The position numbers and the translations under genes were made by a program. From NCBI GenBank assembly GCA_029219385.1, contig JAQXTH010000025.1:1-33980 (forward strand): DNA of 33,980 nucleotides, written 5' to 3'. Positions within the stretch are counted from its first letter, which is position 1, and each line of letters opens with the position of its first letter. Positions 26,798 through 33,844 of this stretch are shown here, in pieces. The notes beneath the pieces were generated by a model. The model was not told where the DNA came from. It saw only the letters and a list, made by a program, of their open reading frames with translations, and did no database searches. This DNA comes from Prevotellaceae bacterium. Its GTDB lineage: Bacteria > Bacteroidota > Bacteroidia > Bacteroidales > Bacteroidaceae.

Positions 26798-27298
26798 CTA
26801 TTTAAGGTCAACAAAATCTATTTTCTTTCCTAAAGCGGCTGCAATCTTTGATAGAATATCAAGCCCTACGGAATATCTTCCTTTCTCTATACGACTAAGA
26901 TTAGCTGCATCTATGCCAGCCAGTCTTGCCAAATCACGGGCTTCCATGCCTCTTTCTTCACGTATCTGACGAATTCGTCCACCGATACGTGCACGATCCT
27001 TATGACGAGTACCAGTACTGATGCCTATGATTCCACCGCCAATGGCAAATTGCATAGATTCTCGCCAAATAGAATTTGTCATTTCTTCCTTGTCATCGGA
27101 AAAGTTCTTGTCAAACAAGACTTCCAACCAATGAAGTTCATAATCTTGTGTTTCCTTACTTGTATATGTACCTATCTGGCACAAGACAGTAAAAACTTCT
27201 CCATCAGGAGCTATTACTTCGACCTCATTCCGACTAATAATCTGAGCTGACGATTGTGTCGGAATCTCTAAAAAAGAATGTTGACTTTTGTCTGTCAT
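26798..27298 (-). CDS. XRE-family transcriptional regulator
   Basis: A 166-residue protein with a C-terminal helix-turn-helix of the Cro/C1 (XRE) type at residues 107-160 (IRQIREERGMEARDLARLAG, then DAANLSRIEKGRYSVGLD). The N-terminal 100 residues are not a known sensor domain; they contain EVIAPDGEVFTVLC and an amphipathic stretch with a GGGIIGIS segment. Most XRE regulators carry the HTH at the N-terminus, so this order is less common. It is the first gene of the unit with the HNH protein and probably controls its own promoter at 27358. Confidence 0.85.
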   Translation of the reverse strand: MTDKSQHSFLEIPTQSSAQIISRNEVEVIAPDGEVFTVLCQIGTYTSKETQDYELHWLEVLFDKNFSDDKEEMTNSIWRESMQFAIGGGIIGISTGTRHKDRARIGGRIRQIREERGMEARDLARLAGIDAANLSRIEKGRYSVGLDILSKIAAALGKKIDFVDLK

Positions 27299-27357
27299 AA
27301 TTGTATTGCCGAATTTTAAGTGTTGTCGCCACTTTTAATGATTAAAAAATTCAACTG

Positions 27358-27365
27358 CAAAGATA
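27358..27365 (-). promoter_or_regulatory. -7 box of the XRE-HNH promoter
   Basis: Minus strand reads TATCTTTG, a full match to TAnnTTTG. A GTTG lies 20 bases upstream as a partial -33 box. Start predicted near 27351, leaving a leader of about 53 bases before the XRE ATG at 27298. Confidence 0.55.
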
Positions 27366-27669
27366 ACCCTAATTGGCAAATACACCAACTGATTTCCTAT
27401 ATTTCTGAGTATTTTATGAATATTTTCATTTTTTTAGCAAACTTTTCATCAAATGAAACATAAACTATATTCTTGGAACCATTTCGGGAACGAGATAATA
27501 AGGAGGTGTTACTCCTTCCGAATTATTAACCTGCATTGTCTTTCAGCTATATATGCCAACTGAGATACAACCGAGGTACAAGGCATCAATTTTTGCCCTA
27601 TGTTGAAGCCACTAACAAGGCGCGCGCTCACCCCTCTTTCTCTTCTTCGAACGTCTCACTCTTTATGAC

Positions 27670-27693
27670 TGATGAAAGTAGGACTTTTCATCA
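27670..27693. repeat. Short hairpin with TTTTCATCA arms
   Basis: TGATGAAAGT at 27670-27679 pairs with ACTTTTCATCA at 27683-27693 around a three-base loop, with one bulged base. The right arm and flank, 13 bases, also occur at 27441-27453, there without the partner arm. Confidence 0.5.
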
Positions 27694-27916
27694 AAAATGA
27701 GCTCTTTAGATAGCAACCAGCCAAAATTGCCCAAAATATTTTCATAAATAATCTTAAAACGGCTTTTTACCCCTGTCATAGTTTTTTCTCTTTGCCGAGT
27801 GCCTTGAACTATATATTTTCGTCTGTTCAAAATTTGTACCGTTTTGAATTTGTTGTTTTCAAGAGAATACTGTGGCTCAGCGTGTTAGGAGATATAAAAA
27901 AGGTTTCCACATGAAT

Positions 27917-28010
27917 TATAGTTCCCTAACTTAGAACACTATAGTTTTCTAGTTAGAATACTTAAGTGTTTTAGTTAGAATTCTTAAGTGTTCTAATTTA
28001 GGGAACTATA
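27917..28010. repeat. 94-bp imperfect palindrome made of 22-bp tandem repeats
   Basis: The outer 24 bases (27917-27940 and 27987-28010, starting TATAGTTCCCTAA) are inverted copies with one mismatch. The inner halves pair at about 15 of 23 positions around a central CTTAAG at 27961-27966. The same span can be read as three direct repeats of 22 bases at 27929, 27951 and 27973 (for example AGTTAGAATACTTAAGTG), so it is both tandem and palindromic. It resembles a small miniature element or regulatory array and lies 214 bases before clpB. Confidence 0.7.
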
Positions 28011-28223
28011 AAATAAGCGCGAAAAACACCGAGAAATTCAACACAAGACTTTCTTTCGGCAATCAATAAAACTCCGCCACACAGCGTTGCTTAACTGCCG
28101 AACTGACAGACTGTTATAATGCAAACAAAACCTCAAATCTGCCATTTTGACAGATTTAAGATCTTAGGCACAAATAATGAATATAGTATTGGCAAAAAAC
28201 AAAACACAAAAACATAGAGAACC

Positions 28224-30857
28224 ATGAATCTTGAAAAATTTACCATTAAAGCAGGCGAGGCTCTGCAACAAGCCGTGAAAGAGGCGCAGCGCCACTCGCA
28301 ACAGGCCATTGAGCCCGAACACCTCTTTAAGGGCATAACCCTTGAGAGCGACAACGTGATGAACTTTCTGTATGGTAAACTGGGAGTAAACGCAGAAAAT
28401 CTCAACCGCACAGTGGAGGCACAAATAGCCTCGCTGCCAAACGTGACCGGCGGAGAACCGCTCCTCGGACGCGCCACACAAAAAGTGATCGACACTGCCG
28501 AACAGATTGCCCAAAAAATGGGTGACGATTTTATCGGCACAGAAGTATTGCTGCTCGCAATACTCGACACCGACTGCCAGATGAGCCGCATTCTTAAAGA
28601 TGCCGGCTTCACGCGCGACGCTTTGCTCAATGCGATACGCGAACTCCGAGGCGGCGAACAAGTGAAATCGGCCTCAGCCGAAGACACCTATCAGTCACTC
28701 GCAAAATATGCACGCGACCTCGTCAAGGCCGCACGCGAGGGAAAACTCGACCCCGTGATAGGCCGCGACGAAGAGATACGCCGTGTTTTGCAGATTTTGA
28801 GCCGACGCACCAAGAACAACCCCATCCTTTTGGGCGAACCGGGCACCGGCAAAACGGCAATCGTCGAAGGACTTGCCAACAGAATAATGAAAGGCGACGT
28901 GCCCGAAAACCTCAAAAACAAGCGTCTCTTCTCGCTCGACATGGGCGCACTGCTCGCCGGAGCCAAATACAAGGGCGAGTTTGAAGAACGTCTCAAGAGC
29001 GTTGTGAAGGAGGTAGAGCGTTCACAAGGCGAGATAATCCTCTTCATCGACGAGATACACACCCTCGTAGGGGCCGGTGGAGGACAAGGGGCAATGGATG
29101 CCGCCAACATTCTCAAACCGGCGTTGAGTCGTGGCGAACTGCGCTCAATCGGTGCCACCACACTCGATGAATATCAAAAGTATTTTGAAAAGGACAAGGC
29201 TCTGGAACGCCGTTTCCAAGTGGTCATGGTCGACGAACCCTCAATGGAAGACAGCATCTCTATCTTGCGAGGCATTAAGGAACGCTATGAGAACCACCAC
29301 AAGGTGCGTATTCAAGACGATGCAGTGATTGCCGCTGTTTCGCTCTCCGAGCGCTATATCACCAACCGCTTCCTGCCCGACAAGGCCATAGACCTGATGG
29401 ACGAGGCTGCCGCAAAACTGCGCATAGAGCGCGACTCCATGCCCGAAGAACTCGACGAACTCCACCGCCGCATAAGCCAATTGGAAATAGAGCGCGAGGC
29501 TATAAAACGCGAGGGCGATAAAGACAAACTCCAACAACTCTCAAGCGAGATTTCTGCACTTAAAGAACAGTCTGACTCCATGCAGTCTAAATGGTTGCAC
29601 GAAAAAGAACTTGTCAACAAAATACAGCAAAACAAGCAGGAGATAGAACAACTGAAATTTGAAGCCGAGCGTGCCGAACGCGAAGGCAACTACGCAAAAG
29701 TGGCAGAAATACGCTATGGTCGACTGCAACAACTCTCAACAGAGATAAACAACATTCAGCAACAACTGGCCTCCACACAGGGTGGCAGTGCCATGATAAA
29801 AGAAGAGGTAACCCCCGACGACATTGCCGAAGTGGTGAGCCGCTGGACCGGCATACCCGTGAGCCGTATGCTCCAAAGCGAACGTGAGAAACTCCTCCAC
29901 ATGGAGGAAGAGTTGCACCACCGCATTATAGGTCAAGACGATGCAATCGAGGCAGTGAGCAACGCTGTGAGACGCAGTCGTGCCGGAGTGCAAGACCCCA
30001 AACGGCCTATCGGCTCATTCATCTTTATGGGCACCACCGGTGTGGGCAAGACCGAGCTTGCCAAGGCCTTGGCCGAATACCTCTTCAACGACGAGACCAT
30101 GATGACACGTATCGACATGAGCGAATATCAAGAGAAATTCAGCGTGAGCCGACTGATTGGTGCACCTCCGGGCTATGTGGGCTACGACGAAGGCGGCCAA
30201 CTCACCGAGGCAGTGAGACGCAAACCATACAGCGTGGTGCTTTTCGACGAGATAGAAAAGGCTCACCCCGACGTGTTTAACATCTTGCTGCAGGTGCTCG
30301 ACGATGGTCGTCTGACCGACAACAAAGGTCGCACCGTCAACTTCAAAAACACCATAATCATCATGACCTCAAACCTCGGCAGCCAATATATTCAAGAGCG
30401 CATGGCAGAGATGGAGGGCAAGAACGAAAAGGAATGCACCGACATCATGGAGCAAACACGCGCCAAAGTTTTGGAGATGCTCAAACAAAACATCAGGCCC
30501 GAGTTCATCAACCGTATCGACGACATCATATTGTTCCGTCCGCTCACTCGCAGCCAAGCCGACGACATTGTGCGCCTGCAAGTTGCCGGAGTCAACGCCA
30601 ACCTTCGTGAAAACGGCCTGGAACTCCGCGTGACCGACGCTGCCATACACCTGCTCGGCAAATTGGGCTACGACCCCGAGTTTGGTGCGCGTCCCATCAA
30701 GCGAGCCATACAACGCTACCTGCTCAACGACCTCAGCCGCGCCATTTTGGCCGACACTTCTCTCGACCGCACTCTTCCCGTTGTAGCCGATGCCGAAGGC
30801 GACAAAATTATTTTCCGCCAAGACAGAGAAACACAATCCTCGAGCGACAAACACTAA
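28224..30857 (+). CDS. clpB: ATP-dependent disaggregase ClpB
   Basis: An 877-residue Hsp100 chaperone that, with DnaK, pulls proteins out of aggregates. In order: a Clp N-domain (residues 1-150), the first AAA+ domain with Walker A GEPGTGKT at 204-211 and Walker [11 protein letters not shown], a long middle coiled-coil domain (about 410-530, rich in E, K and Q), and a second AAA+ domain with Walker A GTTGVGKT at 603-610 and [10 protein letters not shown]. The M-domain separates it from ClpA and ClpC. The ATG at 28224 starts [14 protein letters not shown], the usual beginning. It stands alone between an AT-rich gap and a strong terminator. No CIRCE element was seen. Confidence 0.96.
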   Translation: MNLEKFTIKAGEALQQAVKEAQRHSQQAIEPEHLFKGITLESDNVMNFLYGKLGVNAENLNRTVEAQIASLPNVTGGEPLLGRATQKVIDTAEQIAQKMGDDFIGTEVLLLAILDTDCQMSRILKDAGFTRDALLNAIRELRGGEQVKSASAEDTYQSLAKYARDLVKAAREGKLDPVIGRDEEIRRVLQILSRRTKNNPILLGEPGTGKTAIVEGLANRIMKGDVPENLKNKRLFSLDMGALLAGAKYKGEFEERLKSVVKEVERSQGEIILFIDEIHTLVGAGGGQGAMDAANILKPALSRGELRSIGATTLDEYQKYFEKDKALERRFQVVMVDEPSMEDSISILRGIKERYENHHKVRIQDDAVIAAVSLSERYITNRFLPDKAIDLMDEAAAKLRIERDSMPEELDELHRRISQLEIEREAIKREGDKDKLQQLSSEISALKEQSDSMQSKWLHEKELVNKIQQNKQEIEQLKFEAERAEREGNYAKVAEIRYGRLQQLSTEINNIQQQLASTQGGSAMIKEEVTPDDIAEVVSRWTGIPVSRMLQSEREKLLHMEEELHHRIIGQDDAIEAVSNAVRRSRAGVQDPKRPIGSFIFMGTTGVGKTELAKALAEYLFNDETMMTRIDMSEYQEKFSVSRLIGAPPGYVGYDEGGQLTEAVRRKPYSVVLFDEIEKAHPDVFNILLQVLDDGRLTDNKGRTVNFKNTIIIMTSNLGSQYIQERMAEMEGKNEKECTDIMEQTRAKVLEMLKQNIRPEFINRIDDIILFRPLTRSQADDIVRLQVAGVNANLRENGLELRVTDAAIHLLGKLGYDPEFGARPIKRAIQRYLLNDLSRAILADTSLDRTLPVVADAEGDKIIFRQDRETQSSSDKH

Positions 30858-30880
30858 ACAGACGCTACGGGCAAATACAA

Positions 30881-30928
30881 AAAAATCCCGGCCATGCCGC
30901 ATTTCAATGCCACATGGTCGGGATTTTT
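30881..30928 (+). terminator. Terminator after clpB
   Basis: AAAAATCCCGGCCATG (30881-30896) pairs with CATGGTCGGGATTTTT (30913-30928), with one G-U pair and a 16-base loop, then a run of T. It lies 24 bases after the clpB stop. Confidence 0.9.
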
Positions 30929-31040
30929 TATGTGTATTAGACATCGGTGAATTGCACAAAACAAGTTAATATACCATAAACAAAAGTCAACAAACGCCTT
31001 AGCTTATAAAAACATTTCCAATTTGAAAACTATTTCAATT

Positions 31041-31144
31041 TTTATTGATATATTTGCGTTAAAATTTTGAAGTATCTATGCCCAACCCCATCTTGAGACG
31101 CTAAGCAATATTTCAAAACTTCAGAATGTCGATATATCAATAAA
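31041..31144. repeat. 13-bp inverted repeat pair upstream of the type I locus
   Basis: TTTATTGATATAT at 31041-31053 and its exact reverse complement at 31132-31144 enclose 78 bases, 56 bases before the hsdM remnant. TATATTTG at 31049-31056 overlaps the left arm and matches a -7 box, so the repeat may sit on the promoter of the locus. The rest of the 30929-31199 gap shows no gene. Confidence 0.5.
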
Positions 31145-31199
31145 CTTTTTCGACCTGACGAAGTAGAATTCGACATAATACTCTAATATAAAAACCTAT

Positions 31200-31520
31200 A
31201 TGGACAACAAACAATATAACGCTCTCTTCTCCTTTATCTGGAACATTGCCAACGATGTTCTGGTTCATGCTTTTGAGAAAGGCGACTACAAGAAAATAAT
31301 ACTGCCCTTCATGGTGCTGCGTCGCCTTGGTGTGCTCCTTGAGCCCACCAAGGCTTTCTATGAGCAGGAGGTGAAGCCATACGATGCAGAGGCAGCATTC
31401 GGAGACCCCGTTATCGGCTACGAATTCTCCTTCACCAAGTATTTCTACAAGCCTGTGCAGCTCCGCACCCTCGATGCCATCTTGGAGGATATCACACCGA
31501 TGGACTGTTGGACGAAATAA
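31200..31520 (+). pseudogene. hsdM remnant (type I DNA methyltransferase, internally deleted)
   Basis: A 106-codon ORF joining the two ends of a type I restriction methyltransferase. Residues 1 to about 57 (QYNALFSFIWNIANDVLV, KIILPFMVLRRL) are the HsdM N-terminal domain. From about residue 58 (YEQEVKPYDAEAAFGDPVIG, then YEFSFTKYFYKPVQLRTL) it matches the HsdM C-terminus. The whole catalytic middle, with the SAM-binding and NPPY/F motifs, is missing. The last codons are out of frame: the DNA still encodes TDGLLDEIIK and a stop, but one frame away (31496-31528), so the ORF ends as PMDCWTK instead. It is almost certainly not an active methylase. It forms the left edge of the cassette array. Confidence 0.75.
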
Positions 31521-31528
31521 TAAAGTAA
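31496..31528 (+). repeat. Cassette junction repeat, copy 1 (hsdM 3' end)
   Basis: A 33-base sequence encoding TDGLLDEIIK and a stop, in a frame different from the ORF it lies in. It recurs at 32635-32667 and 33790-33822 with a few changes each. It lies 4 bases before the first DUF1016 ATG. Confidence 0.85.
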
Positions 31529-31532
31529 AAGT

Positions 31533-32558
31533 ATGAATGAATTAGTCGTAATTACCCCGGAACCTACACAAGAATATGTGAGTCTCGTCTCACATATTGC
31601 TAATCTTTGGGAAGATGCTCGCAACAATGCCATTACAGCTGTTAACGAGTCATTGCTGATGACAAGTTGGAAAACAGGTCAATATATAGTAGAATTTGAG
31701 CAAGAAGGTAATGCCAAGGCGCGATATGGCGAACGACTCCTTGTGAACCTTTCCAAAGACTTAACAAGACTGAGGGGACGTGGTTTCAGTCGTTCCAACC
31801 TCACATATATGCGTAAGTTCTATCTTGCATTCCCAAAATGTGAGACGATTTCTCACAAATTGACATGGAGCCATTATTTCGAACTTCTCAAATGTGATGA
31901 TTCTCTCGAAATGCAGTTCTACATGGTGCAAGCCATCAATGAAGGATGGAAGGTAAAAGAACTGAAAAGACAAATCAACAGTTCCCTCTTTCAGCGTCTT
32001 GCATTGAGCACAGACAAAGAAGGTGTTCTGGCGATGTCAAAGCAAGGACATGTTGTGCAACAACCATCAGACATAATCAAAGATCCTTATGTCTTGGAAT
32101 TTACGGGACTCCCACAGAGGAAGCGATATAAGGAAAGTGAATTGGAAACGGCATTGAAAGCAAATATGGAACAATTCCTTCTGGAACTTGGCAGAGGATT
32201 CGCTTTTATAGGTCGTCAATACGATATTCCTATCGGTAGTCGTCGTTTCAAGGTGGATTTAGTGTTCTATCATGCCATCTTGAAATGTTATGTCCTGATA
32301 GATTTGAAACGAGCAGAGATAAAGCATGGCGACATTGGACAAATGAACATGTATCTGAATTACTTCAAGACAGAGATATGCCAGCCTGACGATAATCCTC
32401 CTATCGGTATTGTCCTTGGCGCAAAGAAAGACGAACTGTTGATGGAGTATGCCATGGATGGTATCAGCAATCAGCTATTTGCTGCACGCTACCAGCTATA
32501 CCTGCCAAACAAAGAAGAACTTCAGGCGCAGCTCAATTACATCATTGATAATCAGTAA
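31533..32558 (+). CDS. DUF1016/YhcG-family PD-(D/E)XK nuclease, copy 1
   Basis: A 341-residue protein of the DUF1016 family, common inside type I restriction loci. The N-terminal part (about 10-170) is the DUF1016_N helical region, with YGERLLVNLSKDLTRLRGRG and LTWSHYFELLKC. The C-terminal nuclease fold has LELGRGFAFIGRQYDIP, the metal-binding D242 in VDLVFYH, D257-L-K259 in LIDLKRAE, and the helix GQMNMYLNYF. The catalytic set is intact, so it could be an active nuclease; its target is unknown. The ATG follows the hsdM-end repeat by 4 bases, and its stop is 4 bases before the chimeric ORF at 32563. It is cargo of the first cassette. Confidence 0.88.
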   Translation: MNELVVITPEPTQEYVSLVSHIANLWEDARNNAITAVNESLLMTSWKTGQYIVEFEQEGNAKARYGERLLVNLSKDLTRLRGRGFSRSNLTYMRKFYLAFPKCETISHKLTWSHYFELLKCDDSLEMQFYMVQAINEGWKVKELKRQINSSLFQRLALSTDKEGVLAMSKQGHVVQQPSDIIKDPYVLEFTGLPQRKRYKESELETALKANMEQFLLELGRGFAFIGRQYDIPIGSRRFKVDLVFYHAILKCYVLIDLKRAEIKHGDIGQMNMYLNYFKTEICQPDDNPPIGIVLGAKKDELLMEYAMDGISNQLFAARYQLYLPNKEELQAQLNYIIDNQ

Positions 32559-32562
32559 TCCT

Positions 32563-32667
32563 ATGACACAACGATACAATACATATAAGGACAGTGGGGT
32601 GCAATGGCTCGCTCCCCGCAGCATAGAGCGTGATACCGACGGACTGTTGAACGAAAAAATGAAGTAA
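32563..32667 (+). pseudogene. Chimeric mini-ORF: HsdS N-terminus joined to HsdM C-terminus, copy 1
   Basis: A 34-codon ORF. Codons 1-16 (MTQRYNTYKDSGVQWL) are the start of a type I specificity subunit HsdS, whose next residues are normally GEIP. The rest (SIERDTDGLLNEKMK, then stop) is the end of HsdM. The two genes normally stand in the order M then S, so this S-start to M-end joint cannot come from a simple deletion. It lies 4 bases after the first DUF1016 gene and 4 bases before the second. Any peptide made would lack function; it may serve as the joint for cassettes. See the near-copy at 33721. Confidence 0.75.
32635..32667 (+). repeat. Cassette junction repeat, copy 2 (hsdM 3' end)
   Basis: The second 33-base copy (TDGLLNEKMK and stop), in frame at the end of the chimeric mini-ORF. 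It is followed by GCGTATGAATGAATT, nearly as after copy 1, where AAAGTATGAATGAATT follows. Confidence 0.85.
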
Positions 32668-32671
32668 GCGT

Positions 32672-33700
32672 ATGAATGAATTGACGACAAACGGCAATGT
32701 CTTGAACGACATCCGCAGGATTATAGAAGATGGCAGACGGCAGGCGTATGCTGCTGCAGGTCAAATAGCCATTGCTACCTATTGGAACATTGGCAGGCGA
32801 ATTGTTGAGGAAGAACAAAACGGACAGGAGCGAGCCAAGTATGGCACTAAACTTATCGCCAATCTTGCCCGACAACTTACGTTGGAATATGATTCGGGAT
32901 TCAGCTATCGCAGTCTCAATGAATATCGTCGTTTTTATCTGTGTTTCAGTGATTTGGAGATTATGCACACGCGCGTGCACAATTTGACGTGGAGTCATCT
33001 TCGTATCATCATGCGCGAAGCAACGCCGGAAGGAAGGCAATGGTATATAAAGGAGGCATCTGAGCAGATGTGGAGCACACGTACGTTGGAACGTAATGTT
33101 TCAACCCAATACTATGGTCGCATGATGGCTTCGCAACGTCAGCAATTAGAACTTCCGTTGCCGGTAGTTGAAGGTGAAGACCCGAAGGAATACATCAAGA
33201 ATCCCGTTGTGGCAGAATTCATGGGCTTTCGCAAGGATACTAAATTCGACGAATCTGAGATGGAGCAAGCCTTGTTGGACAACCTTCAGCAGTTTATCTT
33301 GGAGCTTGGTCGTGGCTTTGCCTTTGTAGATAGACAGAAACACATCAAGACGGATACCGAGGACTATTATATCGACTTGGTGTTCTACAACTATCGTATG
33401 AAGCGATTTGTCTTGTTTGAGCTGAAGACACACAAACTGACACATCAAGACATGGGTCAACTGGATATGTATGTACGTATGTTTGACGATCTGGTGAAGG
33501 GAGAGGACGATAATCCGACCCTGGGTGTGTTGCTTTGCACCGAAACAGACAAGACCATTGCCAGGTATTCCGTACTGCATGAGAGCGAACAGTTGTTTGC
33601 CTCAAAATATATGGCCTACATGCCAACCGAAGAAGAACTGCGTCGAGAGATAGAACAGCAAAAGCAATTCTTTCTCGCTCAACATGGCAGAGATGTTTAA
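32672..33700 (+). CDS. DUF1016/YhcG-family PD-(D/E)XK nuclease, copy 2
   Basis: A 342-residue DUF1016 protein of the same family as copy 1 but from another subgroup. N-terminal region: RAKYGTKLIANLARQLTLEY and FSYRSLNEYRRFYL. Nuclease fold: LELGRGFAFVDRQ, D235 in IDLVFYNY, E250-L-K252 in LFELKTHKL, and GQLDMYVRMF. By eye the two proteins share only blocks such as LELGRGFAF and the catalytic strands, so they are old paralogues or separately acquired. Both begin MNEL after the same repeat. It starts 4 bases after the mini-ORF stop and ends 20 bases before the next one. It is cargo of the second cassette. Confidence 0.88.
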   Translation: MNELTTNGNVLNDIRRIIEDGRRQAYAAAGQIAIATYWNIGRRIVEEEQNGQERAKYGTKLIANLARQLTLEYDSGFSYRSLNEYRRFYLCFSDLEIMHTRVHNLTWSHLRIIMREATPEGRQWYIKEASEQMWSTRTLERNVSTQYYGRMMASQRQQLELPLPVVEGEDPKEYIKNPVVAEFMGFRKDTKFDESEMEQALLDNLQQFILELGRGFAFVDRQKHIKTDTEDYYIDLVFYNYRMKRFVLFELKTHKLTHQDMGQLDMYVRMFDDLVKGEDDNPTLGVLLCTETDKTIARYSVLHESEQLFASKYMAYMPTEEELRREIEQQKQFFLAQHGRDV

Positions 33701-33703
33701 CTC

Positions 33704-33710
33704 AAGGAGG
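33704..33710 (+). promoter_or_regulatory. Strong Shine-Dalgarno sequence before the second mini-ORF
   Basis: AAGGAGG ends 10 bases before the ATG at 33721. Purine-rich sites this complete are rare in Bacteroidota and fit the start of a former hsdS gene. Nothing similar precedes the first mini-ORF. Confidence 0.5.
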
Positions 33711-33720
33711 ACTAACCATT

Positions 33721-33822
33721 ATGACACAACGATACGATATATATAAGGACAGTGGGGTGCAATGGCTCTACCCCAGCATAGAGCGCGATACCGATGGATT
33801 GTTGGACGAAATAATGAAGTAA
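33721..33822 (+). pseudogene. Chimeric mini-ORF: HsdS N-terminus joined to HsdM C-terminus, copy 2
   Basis: A 33-codon ORF of the same build as that at 32563: MTQRYDIYKDSGVQWL from HsdS, then SIERDTDGLLDEIMK and a stop from HsdM. By hand alignment 92 of 102 positions agree with the first copy, with one 3-base gap at the joint. The joint falls at the same place in both (after GVQWL), so both descend from one event or arose by recombination between copies. The next gene starts 22 bases later. Confidence 0.75.
33790..33822 (+). repeat. Cassette junction repeat, copy 3 (hsdM 3' end)
   Basis: The third 33-base copy (TDGLLDEIMK and stop). What follows (AAACTGCTTGGAAAAAG) differs from copies 1 and 2, marking where the third cargo begins. 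Confidence 0.85.
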
Positions 33823-33844
33823 AAACTGCTTGGAAAAAGAAATT

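Larger units (their letters stand above)
27366..28223. other. Gene-poor region upstream of clpB
   Basis: About 860 bases without a convincing coding frame on either strand. AT-rich apart from a GC patch near 27615-27630 (GGCGCGCGCTC). It contains the hairpin at 27670-27693, the repeated 13-mer ACTTTTCATCAAA (27441-27453 and 27683-27695), the palindrome at 27917-28010, and a small hairpin (AAATCTG 28135-28141 with CAGATTT 28151-28157) near clpB. No clear TAnnTTTG box was found for clpB; TAGTATTG just upstream of its ATG is one base off. Confidence 0.5.

Noticed and set aside
23841-27703. AGCTCATTTT and its reverse complement at the two ends of the island
   Set aside because: Only ten bases, AT-rich, without flanking target duplication or a transposase.
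23903-27849. 11-base direct repeat CCGTTTTGAAT at 23903 and 27839 as island attachment sites
   Set aside because: An 11-base match between two AT-rich stretches is easily chance, no integrase or tRNA gene is present, and one copy is not at a clear boundary.
27917-28010. 22-bp repeats as a small CRISPR array
   Set aside because: The units are adjacent with no spacers and differ from each other.
28114-28119. TATAAT upstream of clpB as a -10 box
   Set aside because: Bacteroidota promoters use TAnnTTTG, and no matching -35 is seen at the right distance.
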